A stretch of 64,000 bases of DNA from Burkholderia aenigmatica (lineage in GTDB: Bacteria > Pseudomonadota > Gammaproteobacteria > Burkholderiales > Burkholderiaceae), in contig NZ_CABVQC010000007.1 of NCBI RefSeq assembly GCF_902499175.1, positions 122,528 through 186,527 on the forward strand. The letters run 5' to 3'. Under the pieces are notes generated by a model that had not been told where the DNA came from, searched no databases, and worked only from the letters and a program-made list of their open reading frames with translations. Shown here in pieces: positions 50,250 through 58,885 of the stretch (the first letter of the stretch is position 1; each line of letters starts with the position of its first letter). The position numbers were made by a program, and so were the translations under genes.

Positions 50250-53159
50250 CTATTGCGGCAGGCCCAAGGCCGGCGACTCGATGCCGCGCGCCTGGTCGAT
50301 CTTCTCGGCCACCTTGAAGGCCGCGTCGAGTTCACTGATGCCGTGCTGTTGCATGAGTTGGTAACGCTCGGCTTTCTCCTCGGGTTCGGTCTGCGCAAGC
50401 GCGAGATAGAGGCTCGGTGGCACGGCCCGAAACAGCACTTCCAGGCTCTTGGAGAGGATGACGCCCTCGGTGAACTTCCCGGCTTCCTTGCGCGCCGAAA
50501 GCATCAGCGCCTTCTGCGCAGGCGAGAGTTCGCGGAAGCGGGCGATCTTCTCCACCTCATCGGGTGGCATCGACAGGCAGATCCACCACTCGATCATGTT
50601 GAGCATGGGCTCTGCGGCGCGCGGCAGATCGTCGATGTTTTGTGTGGCGAGCCAGAACCAGGCCCCCAGCTTGCGCCACATCTTGGTGATCTTCACCACG
50701 TAGGGGGCGAGCAGCGGGTTCTTGGTGATGATGTGCCCTTCGTCGGTGACGTTGATGATCGGGCGGCCCAGGTACTGATCGCGCTCGGCAATGTTGTTCA
50801 CCGTGCTGATCAGGCTTATGTAGGCAATGGAGAGCTGCGCGTTGTAGCCCTCGCGGGCATAGGTCGCCAGATCGACCAGGGTGATGTCGGCCTCGGGCCA
50901 CGGCGAACCGTCGCGGTCGAACATTTCACCGTCCGTGCCTTGGCAGAACATGTCCATGGCGTCGGCCATCTCCAGCAGTCGCACACGCCGCATTTCCGGC
51001 AGCGTCGGGTCCTGGCTGCGCGTGCGCAGCGCATTGCGCACATCGCGCGTGAGCACGGTGCGCTTCTCGCCATCCTTGCTGTGGCAGTGTTCTGCGGCAT
51101 CGAGGATGCACTGACGGATCAGCGAGCGGTCGGCCCGCGTCATCCGGGCTTCTTCCTTGTCTTCGCCACCGGTGATCATCAGCCTCGCGGTGATCTCCAA
51201 TTCGCCCAGTACGTCGCGCTGCTCATCTGCCTCCATGGCCACAGCATCGGGCGGCAGGTCTTCGTCCAGGGCATCGGCGTCGAGCGTCTGCACGTCGCTG
51301 GGCGTCTCGATCAGCCGGCGCGCATCCGCGAACGGCGCCAGGGTAACGCCCGAGCCCGGCGCGAGCTTGACCCGGTTCACGGTCAGGCCCAGGCGCCGGG
51401 CAAAGTCGCTGAACAAGCCAAAGCTGTTGCCGGCCTCGACAATGAACAGGCGGGGTCGGTAGATCGCCGTGACCTGATTCAAGAGGTTGTTGAGGGTCGC
51501 CGACTTGCCCGAACCCGTCGGGCCGAACAGGAACAGGTGGGCGTTCATCTGCCGGTCCAGGCGGTTGAGCGGGTCGAAGGTGATCGGCCCGCCGCCGCGG
51601 TTGAACATCGTGATGCCGGGGTGCCCCGTACCCTGGGCGCGGCCCCACACCGGCGAGAGGTTCGCCGCGTGCTGGGCGAACATCAGTTGGGTGTACCACT
51701 TGCGCCGATCCTGGCCGGGGTTGTAGCAGCACGGCAGCCAGCGCAGGTAGCTGTTGAGCGGTGCCACCTCGTCGTCCTCGCGCACCGGCTGCAGGCCAGC
51801 GTTGAGCATGACGTTCGCCAGATCCAGGCCGCGTCGGTCCAGTTCCGCCTCATCGCGCCCGCGCAGGTAGAACGCCAGCGTGCCGCGATAGAGCTTGTGC
51901 GCGCTGCCGATCAGGGAACGGGCTTCATGCACGTCCTTGAGCGTCTGCTCCGACGCCAGGGTTTCGCCGACCGCTTTCTTGGCCAGGTGGTTCAAGTCCG
52001 CCTCAAGGACATCCTGCGGCGTGGCGACCATCGTCAGGCAAAGGGTGGTGTCCTCGGGCATCTGGTCGAACAGCGTGTTGATGGCATCGCCTTTGCGTGT
52101 CTCGCCGGTCAGGTGCCCTGTGCCCGGCGGCATGCGCAGGCGGTCGGTGATCAGCACGCGGTGCGGCAGGCCGTCGAAATGCCAGGTGCCCTGCGCCACG
52201 TCGGAGCGCGGCTGGCCGAAGAACAGCCGCTGGCTGAAATCCCGCCCGCTCGCCAATTCGATCTCGCCGTCTTCGCCGGCCTCCGTACTGTCGGGGTAGC
52301 GCGCCAGCGCATAGAAGCGCTCCCTGTCTTCGGCCCCAGGCCCAAGCAACGTGGGACGCGGGTTGAACCAGCGCAGCAGCCAGTCGTGAACATCCGCAGC
52401 CACCATGCGCCGGGCCTGAATGCCGGCGTTCGCCAGTCCGCCGCACAGGCGGTCGCAAACGATATTGAGCATCTGCTCGGGCGTCTGCCCGCGGCGGCTG
52501 TTTTGCCCTTGGCCGGTCACGCGGCGATAGACCACCATGCGCACACGCCGGGTCTGGCCGCGCCAGCGCAGCCGTGTGACCACCGTGTCCTCGAACAGAC
52601 CGCCCGGCTTGGCCACCGCGCGCAGGTGATGGCCGAAGAAGCGCAGGTAGAACTCGGTGAACGCCGTCTCACGGGCGCGCGGCTGCACATAGTCGCGCAG
52701 GGTTTGCATGTACTGGTCGAAACTGGGCTCGTCCTGAGCGTAGAGCTGCAGCACCCAGGGGTTCTCATCCAGTTCATCGAAACTGTCCTGCAGCGCGTTT
52801 TCCAAGGCATCGCGGGCCTGCGCGAGCCAGCCAGGTTCCCGGCCTTCGGTGCCCAGCGGCACCAGCTCGTAGAACGCCGCCACCGATTGCCCGTCCTCCA
52901 GCAACATGGCTTTCGACTGCGCCAGGAACTCCACCCAGGGCAGCAGTTCCACGAACGACGGCGCGACCTCGTACAGCGCCTGCTCGTCTGCCAGGGTCGC
53001 CGGCCTGCGGCCTTGCACCGCCGTGCCGGGTTCGGGGATGCCGGCCTGGCGCAGTGCCTCGACGTGGCGTTGCCAGCCGTCCGGCTGCTCGTCGTCGTCA
53101 GCATCGGATGCGGCCAGCTTCGGCGCGGTCGGCTTCGGTCTGGGGATTTTCCAGCGCAT
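50250..53159 (-). CDS. traC: VirB4/TraC-type secretion ATPase (TIGR03744, PFL_4706)
   Basis: This 969-residue ATPase energises pilus assembly and DNA transfer. The N-terminal half is the TraC-like domain (ELLPWVEFLAQSKAMLLEDG). Walker A is FLFGPTGSGKSATLNNLL (about residues 541-558), Walker B lies near RPIINVTDEGHIITKNPLLA, and the C-terminal motif is FWLATQNIDDLPRAAEPML. It overlaps the stop of the upstream lipoprotein gene by one base. The antisense strand holds a very long open frame caused by GC skew, not a gene. Confidence 0.95.
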   Translation of the reverse strand: MRWKIPRPKPTAPKLAASDADDDEQPDGWQRHVEALRQAGIPEPGTAVQGRRPATLADEQALYEVAPSFVELLPWVEFLAQSKAMLLEDGQSVAAFYELVPLGTEGREPGWLAQARDALENALQDSFDELDENPWVLQLYAQDEPSFDQYMQTLRDYVQPRARETAFTEFYLRFFGHHLRAVAKPGGLFEDTVVTRLRWRGQTRRVRMVVYRRVTGQGQNSRRGQTPEQMLNIVCDRLCGGLANAGIQARRMVAADVHDWLLRWFNPRPTLLGPGAEDRERFYALARYPDSTEAGEDGEIELASGRDFSQRLFFGQPRSDVAQGTWHFDGLPHRVLITDRLRMPPGTGHLTGETRKGDAINTLFDQMPEDTTLCLTMVATPQDVLEADLNHLAKKAVGETLASEQTLKDVHEARSLIGSAHKLYRGTLAFYLRGRDEAELDRRGLDLANVMLNAGLQPVREDDEVAPLNSYLRWLPCCYNPGQDRRKWYTQLMFAQHAANLSPVWGRAQGTGHPGITMFNRGGGPITFDPLNRLDRQMNAHLFLFGPTGSGKSATLNNLLNQVTAIYRPRLFIVEAGNSFGLFSDFARRLGLTVNRVKLAPGSGVTLAPFADARRLIETPSDVQTLDADALDEDLPPDAVAMEADEQRDVLGELEITARLMITGGEDKEEARMTRADRSLIRQCILDAAEHCHSKDGEKRTVLTRDVRNALRTRSQDPTLPEMRRVRLLEMADAMDMFCQGTDGEMFDRDGSPWPEADITLVDLATYAREGYNAQLSIAYISLISTVNNIAERDQYLGRPIINVTDEGHIITKNPLLAPYVVKITKMWRKLGAWFWLATQNIDDLPRAAEPMLNMIEWWICLSMPPDEVEKIARFRELSPAQKALMLSARKEAGKFTEGVILSKSLEVLFRAVPPSLYLALAQTEPEEKAERYQLMQQHGISELDAAFKVAEKIDQARGIESPALGLPQ

Positions 53160-53608
53160 CAGTAATCCTCCACGCGCTCGCCTGGCATGGCGTACTGCAC
53201 GCGCTGGTACAGCGGGAACACGGTCGTATAGCCCGGAATCGGCACTGGGTCGGTGCCCGCCAAATGCGGATACACGTACATCACGAGATCGGGGTTGGGC
53301 AGGCGCTGGAACTGGCGGTAGACCTCGTTGCGCGCCGTGCGCGTGTAGCGCATCTGCTCGGCAGGCGCGGCCTGCACGTCCATCTCGGTCAGCGGCCTGC
53401 GCAGGCTCTGGCGCGCATCGAGCAACTGCCTGCGCGCTACCTGGCCGGCACCACCGCCGCCGTCGCCGGCGTTCTGCTGCCAGATGTTCATCATCGTGCT
53501 GTCTCCGTGGGTCAGCAGCTTTTCCTTGCTGGTGGCGCAGCCACCGAGCAGCGCGACGGCCAAGGCCAGCGCCAGGCCCTGAGCCCAGCTATTCAAGTTC
53601 GAGGGCAT
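53159..53608 (-). CDS. Conjugal transfer lipoprotein (TIGR03751 family)
   Basis: The 149-residue precursor has the lipobox LLGGCATSKEK after a hydrophobic stretch (GLALALAVALLGGC), so Cys24 should be lipid-modified. The mature part has a helical region (GQVARRQLLDARQSLRRPLT) and the conserved end QRLPNPDLVMYVYPHLAG, then PIPGYTTVFPLYQRVQYAMP. It is probably the VirB7-like outer-membrane lipoprotein of the channel. ATG 53608 is chosen because the signal starts there. Confidence 0.88.
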   Translation of the reverse strand: MPSNLNSWAQGLALALAVALLGGCATSKEKLLTHGDSTMMNIWQQNAGDGGGGAGQVARRQLLDARQSLRRPLTEMDVQAAPAEQMRYTRTARNEVYRQFQRLPNPDLVMYVYPHLAGTDPVPIPGYTTVFPLYQRVQYAMPGERVEDY

Positions 53609-54998
53609 GGCTTTCTCCTGCGCGGTGATCGACCTTGCGGCCTTCGGGATCGAAGTCGATGGCGAGCGGCTTTTCGAGGTGGACGGCGACCTTGGCACCG
53701 GGCTGCACATAAACGGCAGCGAAGGCCTGGCCGTAGAGCTTGTTGACCCAGCTCGACATGTCCTGGACGCCGCTGGCGAGAATCCGGCCCACGGCTTCCT
53801 GGCCGCTGATGCCCACGCTGCCGATGGAGCCGTCGGCGCCGACATAGGACGCCCTGCCACTGTCGGATTCGATCAGCGAGGCCACGCCAGCCCCAGCCGC
53901 CGTGATCAGCGCCTGGGTGCCGAGGTACTGCTGCGCATTGCTGCGCCGCTCGCCGCTGACACAGGGAATGCCGTGCGGGTCGCTGATCCAGCCCAGGCCG
54001 TCGCGTTGTTGGTTGTTCTGCTGGTTGCCCTCACGATCCTCGGGGATGGTGCGGATGGTCCCGTCATGGAACACGAAGGTGATGCTGCGCACCTGGCCGC
54101 GCACGCAGGAGAGCGTCCAGTCGCCCGATGCGGTGCCGGAGAACACGGCCCCGGCCACATCGGGAATGTCGATGCCGTTCGCGGTCAAATTGTCAGGCCC
54201 GACCAAGACCTTGAAGGGGTATGGATCGTTCACCGTGCCGTCGATCGGCACGCGGCCAATCAGCGCCGTCATCGCCACCGACCCCATCAGCGTCGAGTTG
54301 GTCGGCACGGTATAGACGGGCGTCGGGCTCTTGACGCCTGCCGCGCGTGCGCCCGCGTTCGCCACGGTTTGCGCTGTGGTTTCCAGCGTGCTCTGTGCGG
54401 AACCGAAGCTGGTGGGGAAGCTTATGCCGCCATTCGACCTGCCACGCCCGTCGCTTTGTTTCGCGTCATCCGGCTCCACCCAGCGCATACCGCCTTCCAT
54501 GCCGGCCTCGTCGCCGTCACGCAGGCCCAGCCCCACCGGCAAATCGGCATGGCCGCCGCCACGCCCGCCGATGCTGTCCAGGCGCTGCTGCAGGTCAGCG
54601 AGCAGCCCCTCGGTCTGCTGGCGCGCGCTGGCCGCCTGCTGTTGGTCGCGGCGCAGGTTGGAGCGCTCGGATTCGAGGGCGGAACTGATGCGTTGGTCGA
54701 TGGCGTTCTCGCGCTGGCGCAGTCGCTGGTTCTCCTCACGCTGCGACCTGTTGTCGGACAGCGCGGTCTGAAGCTCGGTGCGCAACTGCTTCACCTGGGC
54801 AACCAGCGTCGCCACGGTGTCGCGCGGGGTGTCACCCTCGATGCCCAGCGCCTTCATTTCTTCCGGCGTAAGCCTGCCGCCGCCATCCGCGACAGGCGGT
54901 GCCGACGCACCGCCACCGGAAAACAGCCGGATGGCGACAAACAGCACCAGCAGGGCCACGGGGATCAGCAGCCACTTCAGGAGTCCGTTACTGCGCAT
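53589..54998 (-). CDS. TraB/VirB10-like channel protein (TIGR03752, PFL_4705)
   Basis: This 469-residue protein has an N-terminal membrane helix (WLLIPVALLVLFVAIRLF), a coiled coil at about residues 60-145 (LRTELQTALSDNRSQREENQ) and a C-terminal periplasmic domain. That domain has VYTVPTNSTLMGSVAMTALI and FSGTASGDWTLSCVRGQVRS. The C-terminal part (MSSWVNKLYGQAFAAVYVQP) matches TraB-type proteins, which span the envelope and connect inner and outer membrane parts of the pore. It overlaps both neighbours, so translation is coupled. Confidence 0.9.
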   Translation of the reverse strand: MRSNGLLKWLLIPVALLVLFVAIRLFSGGGASAPPVADGGGRLTPEEMKALGIEGDTPRDTVATLVAQVKQLRTELQTALSDNRSQREENQRLRQRENAIDQRISSALESERSNLRRDQQQAASARQQTEGLLADLQQRLDSIGGRGGGHADLPVGLGLRDGDEAGMEGGMRWVEPDDAKQSDGRGRSNGGISFPTSFGSAQSTLETTAQTVANAGARAAGVKSPTPVYTVPTNSTLMGSVAMTALIGRVPIDGTVNDPYPFKVLVGPDNLTANGIDIPDVAGAVFSGTASGDWTLSCVRGQVRSITFVFHDGTIRTIPEDREGNQQNNQQRDGLGWISDPHGIPCVSGERRSNAQQYLGTQALITAAGAGVASLIESDSGRASYVGADGSIGSVGISGQEAVGRILASGVQDMSSWVNKLYGQAFAAVYVQPGAKVAVHLEKPLAIDFDPEGRKVDHRAGESHALELE

Positions 54999-55926
54999 GG
55001 CGGGCCTCCCTGTCGTCGCTGGCTGCTGCTTTGGGCTGCGGGAGATGCACAGCGGGGTCGAAGCGATGGATCGCCGGCAGCAGCGATTGCGCGAGGCCGT
55101 GCCCGCGCGTCACCAGGTACAGGACGGTGGTGTCCTCGGGGGTTCCGCGCGGGCCAAGCGCCTCGTGCTGGAAGGTGGCGGTGAGGAAATCCCCTTGCAG
55201 CACGCGCGGGTCGAGGCTGATCCAGTCGTTGCTACTGTTGGTCAGGCGCACGGCAGTGACCCACTGGTCTTCCAGGCGCCACGAGGCGAGCGCGACCGCG
55301 CGTGCCGGCAAGGTCGGCATCAGCGTGCCGAGGTCGAGGTCGCGGCGCAGGTTGACCCGCATGACGCCTGGCAAGGCTTCCACGGTGCGCAGCGGTGCGT
55401 AGAGGTTCTGCGCAGCAAAACGTGTCAGCACGACGGGGATTGGCGTTTCGCGCCGCGCCGTCCGGGTGCCCGCCTGCTCCTGAGCGCGTGCATGGGGCGC
55501 ATCGGCACCGTCAGGCTGATCGCCATAGCGCGCTGTTGAGTTGTTGCCCTCGACGATTCGCACCGGTTCCAGCTCGGCTTCGCCGTCCTTGGGCGGCTCC
55601 GCCGCAATGTCGAGCAGGATCAGCGCGCCGGTGTCGGCGTCCTGCAATTGCAGCCGAGTGGGCTCGATCGGCTCGCTGGCGCGCAGGTACACCGCGCCGC
55701 CCGCGCTCTGCACGCGCAAGCGCTCACCGACGCCTGCGGGAACGCCCACGCGGACGTTTCGGTCGATGAACACGATGCGCTCCTGGCCGACCTTCAACGG
55801 CACCGCCAGCGGCATGCGCTCCCAACGCAGGATCTCCACCGCCTGGACAGCGGGGGACACGACCACTGCGGCGGCCACGGCCAGCAGCCCCAGCAGCGCG
55901 AGTACAGGATGCTTCATGGGCTTCAT
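54988..55926 (-). CDS. TraK/VirB9-like secretin protein (TIGR03749, PFL_4704)
   Basis: The 312-residue precursor has a signal peptide ending VQAVEI. The mature domain (LRWERMPLAVPLKVGQERIV, IDRNVRVGVPAG) is TraK-like, with beta-rich repeats and ALASWRLEDQWVTAVRLTNS near residue 225. TraK-type proteins form the outer-membrane part of the F-like core complex with TraB and a lipoprotein, all encoded here in a row. The start may be 55926 or the second Met (55917). Confidence 0.88.
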   Translation of the reverse strand: MKPMKHPVLALLGLLAVAAAVVVSPAVQAVEILRWERMPLAVPLKVGQERIVFIDRNVRVGVPAGVGERLRVQSAGGAVYLRASEPIEPTRLQLQDADTGALILLDIAAEPPKDGEAELEPVRIVEGNNSTARYGDQPDGADAPHARAQEQAGTRTARRETPIPVVLTRFAAQNLYAPLRTVEALPGVMRVNLRRDLDLGTLMPTLPARAVALASWRLEDQWVTAVRLTNSSNDWISLDPRVLQGDFLTATFQHEALGPRGTPEDTTVLYLVTRGHGLAQSLLPAIHRFDPAVHLPQPKAAASDDREARHAQ

Positions 55927-56615
55927 GGGGAATTACCTCCTTGAGGCGCTTGCGGCGTCAGGCCACCAGGCACCGGGCGCGTCGGCTCCGGTGCGCTGAT
56001 GCGCTGGGGCGTGCCCTCGTAGCAGTCGATCACCAGGCCGAACGGGTTGCGTGCGGGATCGACGTCCACCCGCGCGACCTTTACGGGGTAGCGCACCAGG
56101 GCGCGTTTGACCTGCTCGGCGCCGTAGTACTCGTCGGCGCTGATGTCCAACGTCACCACCCAGTCGCGGTCGGAGATCACACGCACGCGCGCCGTGGGGT
56201 TGTCGCCATAGCTGCGACCGGGGATTTCGTAGATGCCGCGCACCCGCTGGCGCAGTTCGCCGGTGCTGCGGCGGTAGTCGTAGTCCGCCTTGAGGAATGC
56301 CTGGCAGGACGGGGTGAGGTACGGCGAGAGCGTATGGAGGTTGCGCGGGTAATCTTCTTCGCCATTCGTCGGCCAGCGGTTGAGGGTCTGGAACACGTAG
56401 AACGTGAACGCATAGACCGACTCGGGCGGCACTTCCCACCACTTGCGGGTACTGCCGGAGCGTAGGTCAGGCGGGACGTGGATGGTCAGATCGCGCGGTG
56501 CGCTCCACCAGCCGCCGCCCATGACCAGGGCGACGATGACCAGCGCACCCGCGCCGAGGCGCAGCGTCTTGATGTGCGCCTGCAGGTGGGTGATCTCGTT
56601 CTTGAAACGGCTCAT
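55923..56615 (-). CDS. TraE/VirB8-like protein (TIGR03746, PFL_4703)
   Basis: This 230-residue protein has a cytosolic start (MSRFKNEITHLQAHIKTLRL), one membrane helix (GAGALVIVALVMGGGWWSA) and a periplasmic NTF2-like VirB8/TraE domain. The domain contains PESVYAFTFYVFQTLNRWPT, TPSCQAFLKADYDYRRSTGE and RDWVVTLDISADEYYG. Such proteins are inner-membrane assembly platforms. ATG 56615 overlaps the preceding stop by 4 bp; the open frame further upstream is a shadow. Confidence 0.9.
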   Translation of the reverse strand: MSRFKNEITHLQAHIKTLRLGAGALVIVALVMGGGWWSAPRDLTIHVPPDLRSGSTRKWWEVPPESVYAFTFYVFQTLNRWPTNGEEDYPRNLHTLSPYLTPSCQAFLKADYDYRRSTGELRQRVRGIYEIPGRSYGDNPTARVRVISDRDWVVTLDISADEYYGAEQVKRALVRYPVKVARVDVDPARNPFGLVIDCYEGTPQRISAPEPTRPVPGGLTPQAPQGGNSP

Positions 56616-57022
56616 CGCGCGCCCCCGTGCATGCCCCTGCGGATGGTCCAGAAGCCGGAGCGCGAGATCAGCACATGGCCGCCCACCCAAGCGGCCATCA
56701 GCGGATGGCGCGTGGCAATGCGCCACTGCAACTGCCGGTACAGCCAGGTGTCGGGACGCCCACGCTTGAGACGGCGCAGGATGCCGCCGCCGATGAAAAC
56801 GCCCAGCGCCACGCCCAGGACAACGAAGGTCGGCGCGATGGCAATGGTGCGTAACACCCAGGACAGCGGCGCGCCAACCACCAGGCCGGCAGCGCCGGAC
56901 AGGCCGCAGCAAATCCACAACTCATCGGCAGTGAGGCCGCGCACGACCACCGGGTGCCTGTTGAGCCGGTGTGGAAGGAACGTGACTGTCCCATCGGCAC
57001 GGACATGCTGTTGCTCGGACAT
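56612..57022 (-). CDS. TraL-like inner-membrane protein (TIGR03750 family)
   Basis: This 136-residue protein has TVTFLPHRLNRHPVVVRGLT near the start, two adjacent membrane helices (LWICCGLSGAAGLVVGAPL and IAIAPTFVVLGVALGVFIGG) and a basic tail (RRLKRGRPDTWLYRQLQWRI). Size and layout fit TraL/VirB3-type subunits that link the pilin pool to the ATPase. It lies between the pilin-like gene and the VirB8-like gene. Confidence 0.87.
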   Translation of the reverse strand: MSEQQHVRADGTVTFLPHRLNRHPVVVRGLTADELWICCGLSGAAGLVVGAPLSWVLRTIAIAPTFVVLGVALGVFIGGGILRRLKRGRPDTWLYRQLQWRIATRHPLMAAWVGGHVLISRSGFWTIRRGMHGGAR

Positions 57023-57035
57023 AGCCCGTCCTCGC

Positions 57036-57395
57036 TTACAGGATGCCGGTGGCTTCGGTGAGCAGCCAGATGCCGATCACGAGCAGGACGGCGCCGATGG
57101 CGACCGTGAGACCGAACTGCCCCCAAGTCTTGCGACCGGTGTGGATTTCCGCGTAGGTGCCGTAGGCGTGGTAGCACACGCCAATGAACATCGACGCCAC
57201 CACCAGGAGGGCCACGAGCATGATGATGTCGTAGCCGTAGTTCCTGATTGTTTCCATGATGCCGCTGCCGGCGCCGCGGGTCGGGTTTTCCAGCTGCGGC
57301 AGACCTTGCGCAAACGACAGCGCGGGCAGCGCGGCGGCACCCAGGGCGACGGCGGCGCGTTGGACAAAACGAGTAGTGAGGATGCGGTTTGGCAT
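57036..57395 (-). CDS. Pilin-like protein (TIGR03745 family)
   Basis: The 119-residue precursor has a signal ending ALSFAQ and two membrane helices (IIMLVALLVVASMFIGVCYH and FGLTVAIGAVLLVIGIWLLT), the VirB2/TraA pilin topology. LPQLENPTRGAGSGIMETIR marks the mature N-terminus. It is likely the major pilus or channel subunit. ATG 57395 is preferred; a TTG 6 bp upstream is also in frame. Confidence 0.87.
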   Translation of the reverse strand: MPNRILTTRFVQRAAVALGAAALPALSFAQGLPQLENPTRGAGSGIMETIRNYGYDIIMLVALLVVASMFIGVCYHAYGTYAEIHTGRKTWGQFGLTVAIGAVLLVIGIWLLTEATGIL

Positions 57396-57411
57396 GGTCA
57401 ATCCCTTCAGG

Positions 57412-57645
57412 TCAGGAGAGGAGGAAGAACGTCATGACGAGGTACATCGCGACGAAGCGGATGCAGACGCCGAGGAACTGGCGTTGGTTGAGGCGGTTCT
57501 CGGCCCACCCCACGTAGGCCGTTCGGATGGCCCAGACGCCCCAGACGAGCAGAACCGCAAACACGATGCCGACCAGAACGGTCGCCATCGCGGACGGCGC
57601 GATACCGCTGTTGGCTTGAAATGCCGAGACCTGGGCGCCGTTCAT
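57412..57645 (-). CDS. Second small pilin-like membrane protein (TIGR03758 family)
   Basis: This 77-residue protein has two membrane helices (ATVLVGIVFAVLLVWGVWAI and LGVCIRFVAMYLVMTFFLLS) joined by a loop with GWAENRLNQRQ. The family is always found next to the TIGR03745 gene in this ICE group. It overlaps the RAQPRD gene stop by 4 bp. The exact role in the pilus is unknown. Confidence 0.87.
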   Translation of the reverse strand: MNGAQVSAFQANSGIAPSAMATVLVGIVFAVLLVWGVWAIRTAYVGWAENRLNQRQFLGVCIRFVAMYLVMTFFLLS

Positions 57646-58025
57646 GGTCTGCCCTGCGCAGTCGTCGGCAGCGATGGCGGGGCGGTCCGCTCGGTGCGGT
57701 ACTCACCAGCCAGTTCGGAGAGGTCGCGTGGCTGGGCGCGCGACGGTGTGAGATGGGCCTGGATGCCGGCGCGCACACGCGCCAGATCAGCCAGCAGTCG
57801 TGGGTAATCGAAGTGGTAGCGCTCGCCCGGCTGGATGGGTGCGTGTGCAGCGCCATCCGCGATGGTGCGCTCCAGCGCGTCGAGCTGGCGTAGCGCGGCA
57901 ACCAGCTCCTGGCGCTGTGCCGGGGATTCGGCCAAGGCAACCGGGAACTGACCCATCAGCAGGGCCGTCACGAGAAAAGTTGGCACGCCGCGATGCGCGG
58001 CGCGCAGCCAGATCGGAGCCAACAT
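57642..58025 (-). CDS. RAQPRD-family ICE protein
   Basis: The 127-residue exported protein has a signal ending VALAES. The family-naming motif appears as PSRAQPRDLSELAGEY (about residues 93-108), preceded by helical RQELVAALRQLDALERTIAD. These periplasmic proteins of about 100-130 residues are restricted to this conjugation system and have no defined biochemical function. It is the first gene of a run after a 98-bp non-coding gap. Confidence 0.93.
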   Translation of the reverse strand: MLAPIWLRAAHRGVPTFLVTALLMGQFPVALAESPAQRQELVAALRQLDALERTIADGAAHAPIQPGERYHFDYPRLLADLARVRAGIQAHLTPSRAQPRDLSELAGEYRTERTAPPSLPTTAQGRP

Positions 58026-58054
58026 CGCGCCATTCCTGTGTGATAAGCAATGGC

Positions 58055-58071
58055 TTGATCGTGGCGATCAA
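58055..58071. repeat. Small hairpin in transfer operon gap
   Basis: TTGATCG (58055-58061), TGG, CGATCAA (58065-58071). It shares GTGGCGATCAA with the hairpin downstream of uvrA. It may be a processing or attenuation site between 58124 and 58025. Confidence 0.4.
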
Positions 58072-58123
58072 AGGCGTATCAGGCCGCAAACAATAAGAAC
58101 CTGCGGATGACCGGATTGATGGC

Positions 58124-58885
58124 CTAGAGGTACTTCTTGAAGCTCCCTGCAGTCAGGCTCACGGCCAGCCCCAGCAAGCCGGCGCTGGGCAGCAGGATCA
58201 GCAGCGGATGCACCGAGATCGGCAGCGCCAGGTACGTGACCCAGGGCAGCACGGCCAGCGGCATCAGGCTCGCTTTCGCTCGGTGATAGATAAAGCCGGA
58301 TTCCCGGCCTGCGCCGAACCGGCGCACATCCCGCCGTACCAAACCGTCGATCAGGCCGACGAAAGCGGCCGTGAAGATCAGCGGCAGCGTGAGCGCCAGG
58401 ACCAGCAGGCGCACGAGGAAAGTAAGCGTCGTGAAGGCTGCGGCGATCAGGTAGCTCTCCGTCCAGCCATAGACCTGGCTGATGAAGTAGCGGAAGTTGC
58501 GCCCTCCGTCCTGGTTTTTCCCCTGGCTGGGCGCGCGGGCGCGCTCGGCGGTCTGGCTCATGCGCTCCAGGAGCCCTGATCGCACGAACACCCATTCATA
58601 ACCCGTGTCCACCAGCTCGTGCGCCGTTCGCCCCGGCTCCTGCACGACCACGCTGCGCGTGAAATGCTTGGACAGGTGCCCCAGCTCGTACTGCAACATT
58701 TGCTGGGAGTGCTGCCAGCCCTGGTCTTTCCAGAACAGGTGCATGCCGATGCACTCCATCAGGATCGAGAACAGCAGCGAGCCGACCAGCACCCCGAGCA
58801 GCCGGAGCGGCAAGGTGATGGTGCCGACGATCAAGCCCTGGCGGCGGTTCTGCTCGCGCTGCGCAGTCGAGGCGGCATCGCTCAT
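58124..58885 (-). CDS. ICE membrane protein of TIGR03747 (PFL_4697) family
   Basis: This 253-residue protein has four or more membrane helices (LRLLGVLVGSLLFSILMECI, LVLALTLPLIFTAAFVGLID, LAVLPWVTYLALPISV, LLPSAGLLGLAVSLTAGSF). A cytosolic or periplasmic part has EYLGHL-like LQYELGHLSKHFTRSVVVQE. It is encoded directly after traD, overlapping by 4 bp, in all such ICEs I know of. It probably assists the coupling protein; no enzymatic motif is seen. Confidence 0.88.
   Translation of the reverse strand: MSDAASTAQREQNRRQGLIVGTITLPLRLLGVLVGSLLFSILMECIGMHLFWKDQGWQHSQQMLQYELGHLSKHFTRSVVVQEPGRTAHELVDTGYEWVFVRSGLLERMSQTAERARAPSQGKNQDGGRNFRYFISQVYGWTESYLIAAAFTTLTFLVRLLVLALTLPLIFTAAFVGLIDGLVRRDVRRFGAGRESGFIYHRAKASLMPLAVLPWVTYLALPISVHPLLILLPSAGLLGLAVSLTAGSFKKYL

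Noticed and set aside
49785..53165. Very long open frame (1126 codons) on the plus strand
   Set aside because: It is antisense to the VirB4-type ATPase, has no protein family features and reflects GC-rich codon bias.
53607..55184. 525-codon open frame opposite the TraB-like gene
   Set aside because: It lies opposite two overlapping conserved transfer genes and has no recognisable fold.
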